A stretch of 64,000 nt of DNA from Nitrosomonas sp. (GCA_016721865.1 JADKHF010000041.1:80818-144817); one strand, 5' to 3'. Positions 19,673 to 29,796 are shown, numbered from the stretch's first letter. Numbers and translations are program-made. Notes: generated from the letters alone by a model not told the origin.

Positions 19673-20927
19673 TTGATAACATGCCTCATTCCTCTGCTGC
19701 TTGCAGGCTGTGGTTCGCTCCCCAGAATCAATCCCGACCAGGCCATGCATTCATCTCAACGCATCCAGATGGAAGGTGTACAAGGCCCCTTATCCAACCA
19801 ACAGAGTAAGGCCATCCTGGCAAGGCTTAAACTTGGTGCCGTTAACACCAATATTTTTGACCGCCATCTGGCGATAGTGCAAGAAATAGGCGGCAGCCCC
19901 CTGGCAGTAGGAAACAAGGTGGAATTGCTGATAGATGGCCAGGCCACTTATGCCTCCATGTTTGCCGCGATCAACGCAGCGTGCCGGGGTGCAGGTCAAC
20001 CTGATCTATGACAGCGTAGATTCCCTGTTCACGCCCAAGCAATTCTTCCAGCAACTGGTGGACGTCGGCGCCAATATGCTGGAATACAACCCGATCAATC
20101 CACTTCAGACACGCAAGGTCTGGCAGCTCAACGAGCGCGACCATCGCAAGCTATTAGTGGTGGACGGCAGGATAGCCTACGTTGGCGGCATCAATATAAG
20201 TAGCGTATATTCCTTTGGTTCATTCGGCAGCTCGTTTGGACACAGAACAGACGATAATAAATCCCAGCAAAAGAAAGATGGCCTGACCTGGCGAGACACG
20301 CATCTGCGTATCGAAGGCCCGGCGGTAGTTAAGTTTCAGAGGCTGTGTTCATGGCTACCTGGGAAAAGCAGAAGGGCGATCAATATGGAGCGGGGAGTCG
20401 GGCGCGCTATCGGCAACTCGCCCAGCGACCCGTACAGTCTGATGTATGTCATCTTGATATCGGTTATCAACAGCGAGGAAAGCCGGGTCTATCTAACTAA
20501 TGCCTATTTTCTTTCTGATCCGCAGCTATTGGCCGCGCTCAAGGATGCCGCCGCGCGCGGGGTGGATGTAAGGCTGCTGCTATCTGGCAAATCTGATTCT
20601 GACCTGGCGCACCAAGCATCGTGCCCGTTTTATGATGAACTGCTGCGCAACGGAATCAAGGTCTATGAACGCCAGAATGTGCTGCTACATGCCAGGACCG
20701 CGACGATAGACGGGGTATGGTCCACGGTAGGTTCCATCAATCTGGATTGGCGCAGCCGCCTTAATAACCAGGAGATAGACGCAGTGATGCTGGGACAGGA
20801 TTCCGGCAGCCGCATGCAGACCCTATTCGAGCAAGACCTGCAGGCATCCAAACAAATTACCCTGAAAGACTGGAGAAACCGTTCCTTGATATTACATATT
20901 AAGGAAAAATGGGCGCGCTTGCTATGA
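19673..20927 (+). pseudogene. Phospholipase D-family lipoprotein, decayed
   Basis: The N-terminal frame has a lipobox (LLLAGC), then GNKVELLIDGQATYASMFAAI, the usual entry into a PLD domain. About 30 residues expected next (the LETYIF-type strand) are missing, and the protein resumes in a different frame at RAGVQVNLIYDSVDS. The first HKD motif is intact (HRKLLVVDG). The second is HARTATID with Arg in place of Lys. Between 20340 and 20400 a further pair of frame changes replaces an expected FMATWEKQKGDQY segment. The deletion plus several shifts indicate a real pseudogene of a cardiolipin-synthase-like protein. Confidence 0.75.
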
Positions 20928-21125
20928 GCATGGCTGGCGACGGGCGATGCTGCGAGCTTGCGCGACCAGCACCAGAGTTTGACGCTACGGTTAGACCATA
21001 ACCGGTTACGTTAGAGTGCAGGATTATATCGCCAAGATCTTGAACAACCTCTATGCACCACTTCTCACCATAAAATTTCTTTCCTCATCAGGGGTGGCGT
21101 CCAGTGCAATGGGCGTTAGAGATAA

Positions 21126-21860
21126 TTAAAACTTATACCCTCGGTGCAACGCCACAATACCCGCTGTTAAATTAAAGTATTCAACTCGTTCAAAAACCGA
21201 CCCGTTCGATTAGTCCCTTTAATTCTTCTTGCGAAGGGTGCATGCGGATAGATTCGGCTAGATATTGATAGCTTTCTGCATCACCGGCAATCACTTTCCC
21301 CATGGTGGGTAGTAACTTGAATGAGTAAGCGTCATAGGCAGACTGAAGTGGTTTCCAGATTCTGGAAAATTCCAGCACGATGACAGTTCCTCCCGGCTTG
21401 ATGACGCGCAGCATTTCTTTCAATGCCATGTCCTTATGGGTCATGTTCCTGAGACCGAATGCGACGCTAACACAGTTAAAATAATTATCTGGAAAGGGTA
21501 GTTTTTCAGCATCGCACTGCGCGACCGGAGTTGGTGTGCCTTCATCAATCAGGCGGTCGCGGCCGATTGAGAGCATGGAGTTATTGATGTCGGTTAGCCA
21601 GACTTCACCAGATTTTCCTACTTTTTGTAAAAAAGTGCACTTAAATCCCCAGTACCACCTGCGATATCCAATACCTTACCGCCATTTCTAACGCCACTGG
21701 TTTCAATGGCAAAGCGTTTCCATAGACGATGCAAGCCAACAGACATCAGGTCGTTCATCAGGTTGTAGCGTTCTGCTACTGAGTGAAAGACTTCTGCAAC
21801 TTTTCCAGCTTTTTCATCTTCAGCAACGGTATTAAAGCCAAAATGCGTAGTTTTAGTCAT
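21126..21860 (-). CDS. ubiE: Demethylmenaquinone/2-polyprenyl-benzoquinol methyltransferase UbiE, frameshifted twice
   Basis: SAM-dependent C-methyltransferase of quinone synthesis. The 5' part has KVLDIAGGTGDLSAL (SAM motif I); the middle has VAQCDAEKLPFPDNYFNCVSVAFGLRNMT and LKEMLRVIKPGGTVIVLEFS. One T missing from the run at 21629-21634 (A on the plus strand) explains the first break, giving ALFLQKVGKSGEVWLTDINN. One extra A at 21192-21196 explains the second, after which the C-terminus reads ERVEYFNLTAGIVALHRGYKF to the stop at 21126-21128. Both breaks are in homopolymers of an otherwise well conserved, normally essential gene. Confidence 0.92.
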
Positions 21861-21953
21861 GATAGTGATTGAGTTTATGTTTGAATTGACTTTAAGAGGG
21901 TCGTCAATGAGCTTTATTTCGATTGAAAATTAACAATCCGATAAACCCATAAT

Positions 21954-22364
21954 TTATTTGCAGGAATGATTCGTTGTCTGGGTTCTGGTATCGGGTTCGC
22001 GACTGGCACCAAATTCTTCCATGCGCTGCAAATACCGATGCCATATTTTATCCTGATTTAGGCCATAGTTATAGAGCAAATCCCATGAATAGAGTCCGGT
22101 GTTATGGCCATCGGTAAAATTGAGTTGTATGGCATAATTACCAACAGGTTCAATTTTCAGGATATTGACCATTTTCTTTCCGGTTTGCAGTACTTCCTGC
22201 CCTGGGCCATGGCCGCTCACTTCGGCGGAAGGCGAGTGGACACGCAAAAATTCGCATGAAAATTGGAATGTTTTTCCATCAGAGAAAGAAATATCCAATA
22301 TTCTGGATTTCTGATGTAACTTGATTTCTGTGGGATGAGGCGTTTCTTTGGTTAAACCGGCCAT
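21954..22364 (-). CDS. DUF971 (GBBH-like N-terminal domain) protein
   Basis: A 136-residue protein with the DUF971 pattern: PTEIKLHQKSRILDISFSDG, FSCEFLRVHSPSAEV, VGNYAIQLNFTDGHNTGLYSWDLL. The same domain forms the N-terminus of gamma-butyrobetaine hydroxylase. The gene sits just upstream of ubiE, a conserved betaproteobacterial neighbourhood. Its function is unknown; a link with iron-sulfur proteins has been suggested for the family. Confidence 0.85.
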   Translation of the reverse strand: MAGLTKETPHPTEIKLHQKSRILDISFSDGKTFQFSCEFLRVHSPSAEVSGHGPGQEVLQTGKKMVNILKIEPVGNYAIQLNFTDGHNTGLYSWDLLYNYGLNQDKIWHRYLQRMEEFGASREPDTRTQTTNHSCK

Positions 22365-22462
22365 GTCATGTTGTTCAGTGCAAATTGTTTAAAAGTAATA
22401 GTTATTAAGTCCATTGTAGCAAAACTGTACAGAAAAAATTTGATTGATACAGGAATTCAAGT

Positions 22463-23158
22463 ATGACTGCAAAAATACTGATCGTGGAAGATGAAGCTGC
22501 TATACAGGAATTGATTATTTATAATTTACAGCAAGCCGGTTATGAAACTGTTAGTGCAGAGAATGCAGAGAAGGCGATGGCAATTATCAATAATGCATTG
22601 CCGGATCTTATATTGCTGGACTGGATGTTACCTGGTTTGAGTGGTATTGAATTTGCGCGAATTCTGCGGCGCGGCGAACGCACCCGTTTAGTCCCCATTA
22701 TTATGTTGACTGCGCGCACTCAGGAAACGGATAAGGTTGCAGGGCTGGAAATTGGTGCGGATGATTACATTACTAAGCCTTTCTCGCCCCGGGAACTAGT
22801 CGCTCGTATCAATGCGGTGCTGCGCAGACTGATTCCGGAAGCTTCTGATGAAGTGGTTGAGATTGATGGGTTGCGTCTCGATCCGGTCAATCATCGGGTA
22901 ACTGCCGGGGATAAAGAAATTGAGTTAGGTCCTACTGAATATCGGTTGCTGCATTTTATGATGACGCATACTGAGCGGGTTTATTCGCGCAGTCAATTAC
23001 TGGACCGGGTATGGGGCGACCATGTGTTTGTCGAAGAACGTACAGTGGATGTGCATATTCGCCGGTTGCGCAAAGCGTTACAGTTGGCAGGCAAAGAGGA
23101 ATGGATACAAACTGTCAGAGGTGCAGGTTACCGATTCTCAGTGATTGCGGCTCTATAA
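22463..23158 (+). CDS. phoB: Phosphate regulon response regulator PhoB
   Basis: An OmpR-type regulator of 231 residues. The receiver domain has the acidic pair VEDEAA, phospho-acceptor Asp in LPDLILLDWMLPG, Thr in MLTARTQ and Lys in DYITKPFS. The winged-helix domain ends in RTVDVHIRRLRKAL and TVRGAGYRFS. The sequence and pairing with a PhoR-type kinase support PhoB. No recognisable pho box was found upstream, and pst genes are not in the window. Confidence 0.92.
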   Translation: MTAKILIVEDEAAIQELIIYNLQQAGYETVSAENAEKAMAIINNALPDLILLDWMLPGLSGIEFARILRRGERTRLVPIIMLTARTQETDKVAGLEIGADDYITKPFSPRELVARINAVLRRLIPEASDEVVEIDGLRLDPVNHRVTAGDKEIELGPTEYRLLHFMMTHTERVYSRSQLLDRVWGDHVFVEERTVDVHIRRLRKALQLAGKEEWIQTVRGAGYRFSVIAAL

Positions 23159-23347
23159 GCTGGAGATTCAAGCACACAAATCTGACATATCAAAATGCAA
23201 CGTTTCGCATAGTGATTGTTTATGAAATTAATTGACTCCAACTGTGTTTTAATTGTTTTCACTTTCCGCATATCGAATCAGAAAATACTCAAAATTATTC
23301 CGATTGGAACTTTTTCAACGCAATGACCTTCTTGCAGGATTATTTAA

Positions 23348-24655
23348 GTGTCTGATATTTGGCAGCGCTCCTTCAATTTGATTTTTATCATTTTTATCAC
23401 CGCAGTACTGTGGATAATTTTGGGTGCTGTTAAGGCATTAATGTTCCTTATCGTTGTGCTGTTATGGATGGTGTTCTATCATATCCGTCATCTAGTCGCA
23501 CTAGAGCGTTGGTTACGGTTTTCTGATCATTCACCTGCAAGCATTCCGGCTGGTTCCGGAGCATGGGATGATGTATTTGCACATTTAACGCGCTATGTGC
23601 GTCAACACAGTAAGAGTCAGGAATTATTGAGCCACGCATTGGAACGGATGCGCAGTGTTACTTCAGCCATGCCTGATGGAATTGTGATTCTTGATAAAAC
23701 CGACCGAATTGAGTGGTGTAATCCAGTCGCAGAGCGTCATTTAGGCATTAACCTGTCATTGGATGCGGGCCAGCAAATCACTTATCTGGTCAGACAGATA
23801 CCTTTTGTTGAATATCTGGCAGCACGTAAATACAGTAATCCGCTGATACTCAATCAAACGCGTCAACAAGGAATCATTGTTTCGCTTCAGTTAGTGCCTT
23901 ATGGTTATAACCAGAAGCTTTTGATCAGTCGTGACATTACGCGATTTGAAAAAATTGAAACCATGCGGCGCGACTTTATTGCCAATGTTTCACATGAATT
24001 GCGCACGCCACTTACGGTTATTGGCGGTTTTCTTGAAACTTTATCAGCAGATGAAAATGTGAATAGCGGTTTTAATAAGCGTGCATTGGTATTAATGTCA
24101 GAACAAACCACACGCATGCAGCGATTGATCGAAGATTTGCTGATTTTGTCGCGCCTGGAAAATGAACAAAGTAGCGTGAAGGAGAAAGCCGTGGATGTGA
24201 CCAGTTTGTTGCGCGGCATTCTGCAGGATGCGGAATCCCTCAGTGCAGGGCGCCACCAAATTAAATTGAATATCGCTACGCCAGATAAGTTACTTGGGAG
24301 TGAAGAAGAGTTACGTAGCGCTTTTGGGAATTTAATCAGCAATGCGATTCGTTATACCCCCGATAGCGGGGAAATCAGTATTAACTGGGAGAGGCGCGAT
24401 GGGCAGGGATTGTTTTATGTACAGGATAGTGGAATCGGTATCGAACCGGAACATATTCCACGGTTAACGGAACGCTTTTATCGCGTGGATAGCAGCCGCT
24501 CACGAGAAACCGGTGGAACAGGGCTTGGACTTGCCATTGTCAAACATGTCTTGAGCCGGCATCAGGCGCGACTGGAGATTACCAGTCAAGTTGGCAAGGG
24601 CAGCCGGTTTACTATATGGTTTCCTGCCAGGCGGTTTATTTCAGAGGATAAATAA
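23348..24655 (+). CDS. phoR: Phosphate regulon sensor kinase PhoR
   Basis: A 435-residue sensor kinase with two N-terminal membrane helices (about residues 8-45), a PAS-like domain (SAMPDGIVILDKTDRIEWCNP), the HisKA box NVSHELRTPLTVIGGFLETL, and an ATPase domain with NLISNAIRYTP, DSGIGIEPEHIPRLTERFYR and GGTGLGLAIVKHVL. The start is the GTG at 23348. It follows phoB across 189 bases, an unusually wide gap for this pair. There is no periplasmic sensor domain, as expected for PhoR. Confidence 0.93.
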   Translation: MSDIWQRSFNLIFIIFITAVLWIILGAVKALMFLIVVLLWMVFYHIRHLVALERWLRFSDHSPASIPAGSGAWDDVFAHLTRYVRQHSKSQELLSHALERMRSVTSAMPDGIVILDKTDRIEWCNPVAERHLGINLSLDAGQQITYLVRQIPFVEYLAARKYSNPLILNQTRQQGIIVSLQLVPYGYNQKLLISRDITRFEKIETMRRDFIANVSHELRTPLTVIGGFLETLSADENVNSGFNKRALVLMSEQTTRMQRLIEDLLILSRLENEQSSVKEKAVDVTSLLRGILQDAESLSAGRHQIKLNIATPDKLLGSEEELRSAFGNLISNAIRYTPDSGEISINWERRDGQGLFYVQDSGIGIEPEHIPRLTERFYRVDSSRSRETGGTGLGLAIVKHVLSRHQARLEITSQVGKGSRFTIWFPARRFISEDK

Positions 24656-24794
24656 TGGATTGGAACGTAAATCCATGATCAGTACGTTCATTAAGTACAT
24701 CAAGTCAGCGGTAGAGCTTCATTTTTCCTATACGCATACTCCTCGCCGCATGGGGTAGGTTTGTAACCAGATCGCAACAAAGGAACAATTAATT

Positions 24795-25682
24795 ATGCTT
24801 TCGGTGCTCATCGTTAATTATTTTAGTTCTTCTCTGACAGCTCGTGCTATTGACAGCGTGCTGTCGGATCAACCTTCTGCCCAGATTATCGTGGTTGATA
24901 ACAGCAATAACGCTGCTGAAACAGAAAGCTTATCAGCGGCCCTGCCTGGAGGGATAGAGCTGATTATTACCCACAACAATCTTGGTTTTGGACGCGCTTG
25001 CAATCTCGCGCTGGATCGTGCTCACGGTGAATGGATTTTTTTACTGAACCCTGACGCTTTTGTCTTGCCGGGTTGTCTAGAGAGATTGATTGAAACACTT
25101 CAGCGCCACCCTCGTGCTGGTGCGGTTTCACCGGTGGCGCAATGGGACGAGGCTGCAACCTTTCTCTTGCCACCCGGGCAAATGCAAAGCCCTGCATGGG
25201 AATGGCTATTTTCACTAGGAATGCGTGTGCCGCCAATGGGTCGGTGGTTGTCAAAACGCTTCCGAAAGTGGGTACTCAACTGTTTAAATGCACCTAATCC
25301 TGTGTCTCAGCGTATGCTGTCCGGCGGACATATGCTGCTGCGTCGGCAGGCCATCGAGGCAGCAGGTGGATTATTCGATCCTGGTTTTTTCATGTATTAC
25401 GAAGACACCGATCTTTGCAGGCGACTGCATGCTGCTGGTTTCGGACTCCTTCTTGACCCAAGTGCCAGATTACCCGCCGGCATGAGCGGCGAATGGTTAC
25501 TTGAATTAAGTTCCAATCCTTTGTTCATGCCTGCTGCCTACAGCACAAGCTGCGCTCCTCCCTGCATCCCGCTACATATCGGATCCTTGTTAGGACCAGG
25601 ACGCTACTGGGTACGAGTGACCGCACCCGGCGGCAAAGAGCATCTTTTTACTTGGGAAATACCAGATCAGACTCCCCCCTAA
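24795..25682 (+). CDS. Glycosyltransferase family 2, with an atypical C-terminus
   Basis: A GT2 enzyme with LSVLIVNYFSSSLTARAIDS, VDNSNN, NNLGFGRACNLAL, LLNPDAFVLPG (metal-binding region) and MYYEDTDLCRRLHAAGFGL, like rhamnosyltransferases of surface polysaccharide synthesis. After about residue 225 the sequence changes to a strand-rich, proline-rich tail (GEWLLELSSNPLFM, LLGPGRYWVRVTAPGG) instead of the usual HxxxxS segment and membrane tail. This may be an internal deletion that fused two parts. An AAAGGAAC ribosome site precedes the ATG. It is followed at once by IS DNA. Confidence 0.8.
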   Translation: MLSVLIVNYFSSSLTARAIDSVLSDQPSAQIIVVDNSNNAAETESLSAALPGGIELIITHNNLGFGRACNLALDRAHGEWIFLLNPDAFVLPGCLERLIETLQRHPRAGAVSPVAQWDEAATFLLPPGQMQSPAWEWLFSLGMRVPPMGRWLSKRFRKWVLNCLNAPNPVSQRMLSGGHMLLRRQAIEAAGGLFDPGFFMYYEDTDLCRRLHAAGFGLLLDPSARLPAGMSGEWLLELSSNPLFMPAAYSTSCAPPCIPLHIGSLLGPGRYWVRVTAPGGKEHLFTWEIPDQTPP

Positions 25683-25712
25683 CAATGTCATATTTAATTA
25701 ATAACAGGTAAA

Positions 25713-26189
25713 CCCCCGGCTCTGCCGGGGGACTCCCGAAGGTTTGACCGTTACGGCAGTCGTCGTAATGTTTTCGTCCCAATCACGAGACGAGGAGTCA
25801 AAGAGGAAGGAGTGCCAAAATTGGAGTCATACGCGCTGGGATTGTAAATATCATGTAGTGTTTATTCCGAAGCGGCGAAAGAAGTTGATATTTGGCAAGC
25901 TCAGGAAGCATATAGGAGAAGTGCTGCATGATCTTGCAAATCAGAAAGAAAGTGAGATTGTAGAAGGCCATTTGATGTTGGATCACATCCACATGTGCAT
26001 AAGTATTGCACCCAAGTTCTCGATATCGCATGTAGTGGGTTTTATCAAGGAAAAAGTGCGATAGCAATAGCGCGTCAATTGGGAAGAAGAAAGAACTTCA
26101 CGGGAGAAAATTTTTGGGCGCGTGGATATTTTGTTTCGACTGTGGGTTTGGATGAAGAAATGGTCAGAGCATATATACGAGATCATTAG
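25713..26189 (+). mobile_element. tnpA: IS200/IS605-type element with frameshifted Y1 transposase
   Basis: A strong hairpin, CCCCCGGC-TCT-GCCGGGGG (25713-25731), precedes the transposase frame and is the expected left-end structure. TnpA starts in the frame open from 25744 and has KYHVVFIPKRRKKL, the HUH site LMLDHIHMCIS and, in a second frame, KSAIAIARQLGRRKNFTGEN, with the catalytic Tyr in WARGYFVST. One base is missing in the A run near 26050. The C-terminus ends at the terminal repeat of the next element (stop at 26187-26189), so the 3' end was lost when that element arrived. Confidence 0.82.
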
Positions 26190-27305
26190 TGTCCGGCAAT
26201 TTAGTTGAATAAATTCAGTTGATTATAATTTTATGGTGTATCCATTCGTACCTCTTCATTTTTAACCAATTGATCGATAGGTGTTTTCTCGAAAAGAGTC
26301 AGTCTTAAAATCTGTAGAATTGTGTAAAGTGAGGCTCCGGTATTGAGCCGCTTTTTCACGATGGCAACCAAGACATAAACCGATATGGCAATCCATATCT
26401 ACGTTTTGACTGCGTTCTCAGTAGTTCCGTAAAAACGCTTGATACGAAGATGCAGTTTGGTCCATTTGAAGAATAGTTCGACCTGCCAGCGACAACGATA
26501 AAGCTGAGCGATGATCAGCGCAGTCCGGTGGATTTGTCCACGGAGCGAGAGTAGACGCGGCGAAAAAGCAGATTGGATTTGGCTCGTGTTACAAAAAACG
26601 CCTGCGCTTGGTGCATGGTGTACCAGCGAGCAAAATCGGTGAAGCCCCGATCCATGATGTAAAAGCTGCCAGCTTCGGGTATCAGAATGTCGAGCACATT
26701 GACCTCGTGCATCTTGCCATCGCTGATATGAATGAAGGTTGGAATATTGCCGCGCAGGTCAAGCAGCGTATGCATCTTAACGGCAGCCTTGGTTGAACGG
26801 AAGCGTGCCCACGGAAAGACGCTCAAGCACAAGTCAATGGTCGTGGTATCGAGCGCATAGGCTGTCTGGATCAGGCTCATCGCGAAATCCCTTATAGATG
26901 CGGCAGTCGCGCTGCTCGTTGGCATCGGCCAGCGTACTCTTGGCGATGTTGCCTCGTATGCCCAAATGGTAGAGCTTGGCTTGGTGGGCGCGCAGACAGG
27001 TTTCGATGTCGCGCAGACTCTCGCGGTAAGTCAGTTGTGCGAAAGCCATGCACAGAAACTGATCGAGATGCGAGAACTTGAGTGTTGGATATCGACCTGA
27101 ATATCTGGCTACGCACTGATGAAACGTGCGCAAAGGCAGGTGCTCCATTAATTGGGCAAACACCAATTTCCCTGCGTGCATATGCAATCTCCTGACAAAA
27201 GTCAGAAGTTTGGCGCAAGTTGAAATCGATTACAGAAAAATATGTCATTTAGTAATGGTCGTTCAACGAGTTATCATGCGACAATTCTCGAATCTCCGGA
27301 CACTA
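26187..27305 (-). mobile_element. IS4-family element, decayed
   Basis: The ends are inverted repeats TAGTGTCCGG (26187-26196) and CCGGACACTA (27296-27305). The transposase reads from 27187 down to a TAA at 26231-26233: N-terminal KLVFAQLMEHLPLRTFHQCV, first Asp in YALDTTTIDLCLS, second in IMDRGFTDFARWY, and RCRWQVELFFKW with the Glu. It is broken by a frame change near 26880, a deletion of roughly 40-50 codons near 26518-26525, and an amber codon at 26399-26401 where Gln is usual (VKT-stop-IWIAISVYV). It sits across the 3' end of the IS200 copy, just upstream of sdhB. Confidence 0.85.
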
Positions 27306-27329
27306 CTGATATAAAACGGTCTCATGCAC

Positions 27330-27379
27330 CATCGCAGGGTGCATTGCGCTTACGCTTACGCTGAATGCACCCTGCGATG
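27330..27379. terminator. Perfect 16-bp stem hairpin upstream of sdhB
   Basis: Arms CATCGCAGGGTGCATT (27330-27345) and AATGCACCCTGCGATG (27364-27379) flank an 18-base GC-rich loop, followed by TAAAAAG. Similar GGGTGCATTCGC palindromes occur as intergenic repeats in many proteobacteria. It could terminate transcription arriving from the IS side, or be a repeat unit; it lies about 110 bases before the sdhB start. Confidence 0.6.
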
Positions 27380-27489
27380 TAAAAAGACAAGCCAAACTGT
27401 GCTAATCTAACTTCAAATCTGTATACTTCGAAGTATTCTGAGTTGCTTTGTCGACTATAAGCCGTATTCAAACCATCCGGAGCCAGCCT

Positions 27490-28185
27490 ATGAAGTTTTC
27501 TATTTACCGCTATGATCCCGATAAAGATGAAAAACCTTACATGCAGGATTACGACATTCAGTTGGCGGCGACCGACAAGATGTTGCTGGATGCGTTGCTA
27601 CGCATTAAATCGGTCGATGACAGTCTGAGTCTGCGTCGTTCCTGCCGTGAAGGAGTGTGTGGTTCGGATGCAATGAATATTAATGGCAGTAATGGACTGG
27701 CTTGCATTACACCGATCAGTAGCTTAAAAGAGCCGATAGAGATACGTCCATTACCCGGATTGCCGGTCATTCGTGATTTGATTGTGGATATGACGCAATT
27801 TTTCCACCAATATCATTCCGTCAAACCTTATCTCATTAATAATGATCCGCCGCCTGAAACAGAGCGGTTACAATCACCTGCAGAAAGGGCAGCTTTGGAT
27901 GGCGCTTACGAGTGTATTTTATGTGCGTGTTGTACTACATCATGTCCTTCTTTCTGGTGGAATCCGGATAAATTCGTAGGGCCAGCCGGGTTATTGCAAG
28001 CTTATCGTTTTCTTGCTGATAGCCGGGATCAGGCGACTGCTGAGAGATTGGATAATCTGGAAGACCCTTACCGGCTGTTTCGTTGTCATTCCATCATGAA
28101 TTGCGTTGCTTCATGTCCAAAAGGCTTAAATCCGACCAATGCAATTGGAAAAATCAAGGATATGATGGTAAAAAGAATGGTATGA
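27490..28185 (+). CDS. sdhB: Succinate dehydrogenase iron-sulfur subunit
   Basis: It carries the three Fe-S clusters of complex II. The 2Fe-2S motif is SCREGVCGSDAMNINGSNGLAC; the 4Fe-4S and 3Fe-4S motifs are CILCACCTTSCP and CHSIMNCVASCPKGLNP. The ATG at 27490 with GGAG upstream gives the normal MKFSIYRYDPDKD N-terminus; the open frame extends back to 27448 without support. The gene overlaps sdhE by four bases. The other subunits (sdhC, sdhD, sdhA) are not upstream, where IS remnants lie instead. Confidence 0.95.
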   Translation: MKFSIYRYDPDKDEKPYMQDYDIQLAATDKMLLDALLRIKSVDDSLSLRRSCREGVCGSDAMNINGSNGLACITPISSLKEPIEIRPLPGLPVIRDLIVDMTQFFHQYHSVKPYLINNDPPPETERLQSPAERAALDGAYECILCACCTTSCPSFWWNPDKFVGPAGLLQAYRFLADSRDQATAERLDNLEDPYRLFRCHSIMNCVASCPKGLNPTNAIGKIKDMMVKRMV

Positions 28186-28415
28186 AGGAGTTTGAGCGCG
28201 CACGCTGGCGATGCCGACGCGGCTTGCTTGAGCTGGATATTGTTCTGCAACGTTTTATGGATCGATACTACATGCAATTGGATGAATCAGGTCTGGAACA
28301 GTTTGAACGGTTATTAGCATTACCGGATAATGATTTGTGGGATTTGATCACGGCAAGACAAATTACTGCAGATGATAACTTTCAGAAGGTATTGAAATTA
28401 TTGCAAAAATGTTAG
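28182..28415 (+). CDS. sdhE: FAD assembly factor SdhE
   Basis: A 77-residue protein beginning at the ATG that overlaps the sdhB stop as ATGA. The RGLLELDIVLQRF segment with the conserved RGxxE motif is diagnostic; FERLLALPDNDLWDLI follows. SdhE promotes covalent attachment of FAD to SdhA. Placement between sdhB and gltA is the standard order. An in-frame upstream extension to 28083 is an sdhB overlap and is rejected. Confidence 0.95.
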   Translation: MKEFERARWRCRRGLLELDIVLQRFMDRYYMQLDESGLEQFERLLALPDNDLWDLITARQITADDNFQKVLKLLQKC

Positions 28416-28494
28416 ATTTCGGATGGTAATCTGAGGATTCTGAAATCATCTTATAGTGCACACTAATTAATCTAAGCGACATGTGGAGAAGTAA

Positions 28495-29796
28495 ATGGCA
28501 CAAAAAGGCATAGCAACATTAAATCTTAATGATGGCAGCGCACCCATCGAACTACCTGTTTTATCAGGAACGATGGGGCCCGATGTGGTTGATATTCGCG
28601 CACTGCATGCAAAAAGTGGCTTATTTACTTACGATCCAGGGTATTTGTCGACGGCCAGCAATAGCTCTGACATCACCTTTATTGATGGTGACAAAGGTAT
28701 TTTGTTATATCGCGGATATCCCATCGAACAACTTGCGACACACTGTGATTTTGTCGACGTCTGTCATCTTCTGATGAAAGGCGAATTACCCGATACTCAG
28801 CAGAAATCAGAATTTGATAATTCGATTAAAAATCATTCCATGTTGCACGAGCAATTGGTCAGGTTTTTTAGCGGATTCCGGCGGGATGCGCACCCAATGG
28901 CAGTTATGGTGGGTGTCGTAGGGGCATTATCCGCTTTTTATCATGAAGCCCTGAATATCTCGGATCCGGCGTATCGGGAACAATCCGCCTTTCGCCTGAT
29001 AGCAAAATTGCCTACGATTGCGGCAATGGCCTATAAATACAATATCGGCCAGCCCTTTATCTATCCGCAAAATCGATTAGGTTACGCGGAAAACTTCCTG
29101 CATATGATGTTTGCCGTACCGAGTGAAAAATATGAAGTGAATCCTGTGATTGTTCGCGCACTGGATCGGATTCTGATTTTACATGCGGATCATGAACAAA
29201 ATGCTTCCACTTCAACAGTTCGATTGGTCGGCTCCAGCGGGGCGAATCCTTTTGCATGTGTTTCGGCAGGGATTTCTTGTTTGTGGGGACCTGCGCATGG
29301 TGGTGCCAATGAAGCGTGCTTGAATATGCTGGAAGAGATCGGCGATGTTTCACGCATTGATGAATATATCAAACGCGCTAAAGACAAAGACAGTAACTAC
29401 CGGCTGATGGGTTTTGGTCATCGTGTATACAAAAACTTTGATCCACGCGCCAAGTTAATGCGCGAAACCTGTCATGAAGTTCTGAATGAGCTGGGTTTGC
29501 ACAATGACCGCTTATTTAAACTGGCGTTACAACTAGAAAAGATTGCATTGGAAGATGAATATTTTATTTCCAGGAAACTATATCCCAATGTAGATTTTTA
29601 TTCAGGAATCGTGCAGCGTGCCCTGGGGATACCTACCAAAATGTTTACCGCTATTTTTGCCATGGCCAGAACAGTGGGGTGGGTGGCGCAATGGAGTGAA
29701 ATGGTTTCTGATCCGACCCATAAGATCGGGCGTCCGCGTCAATTGTATACAGGTACAACGATACGCGATATACCCAGTTCGTATTCAAGAAAATAG
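28495..29796 (+). CDS. gltA: Citrate synthase
   Basis: A 433-residue type II (hexameric) citrate synthase that condenses oxaloacetate and acetyl-CoA. Landmarks are GILLYRGYPIEQLA, ILILHADHEQNASTSTVRLVGSSGANPF (catalytic His), GPAHGGANEA (second His) and GFGHRVYKNFDPRA, with the catalytic Asp in NVDFYSG. A ribosome site GTGGAGAAG precedes the ATG. It is intact and lies between sdhE and odhA. Confidence 0.97.
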   Translation: MAQKGIATLNLNDGSAPIELPVLSGTMGPDVVDIRALHAKSGLFTYDPGYLSTASNSSDITFIDGDKGILLYRGYPIEQLATHCDFVDVCHLLMKGELPDTQQKSEFDNSIKNHSMLHEQLVRFFSGFRRDAHPMAVMVGVVGALSAFYHEALNISDPAYREQSAFRLIAKLPTIAAMAYKYNIGQPFIYPQNRLGYAENFLHMMFAVPSEKYEVNPVIVRALDRILILHADHEQNASTSTVRLVGSSGANPFACVSAGISCLWGPAHGGANEACLNMLEEIGDVSRIDEYIKRAKDKDSNYRLMGFGHRVYKNFDPRAKLMRETCHEVLNELGLHNDRLFKLALQLEKIALEDEYFISRKLYPNVDFYSGIVQRALGIPTKMFTAIFAMARTVGWVAQWSEMVSDPTHKIGRPRQLYTGTTIRDIPSSYSRK

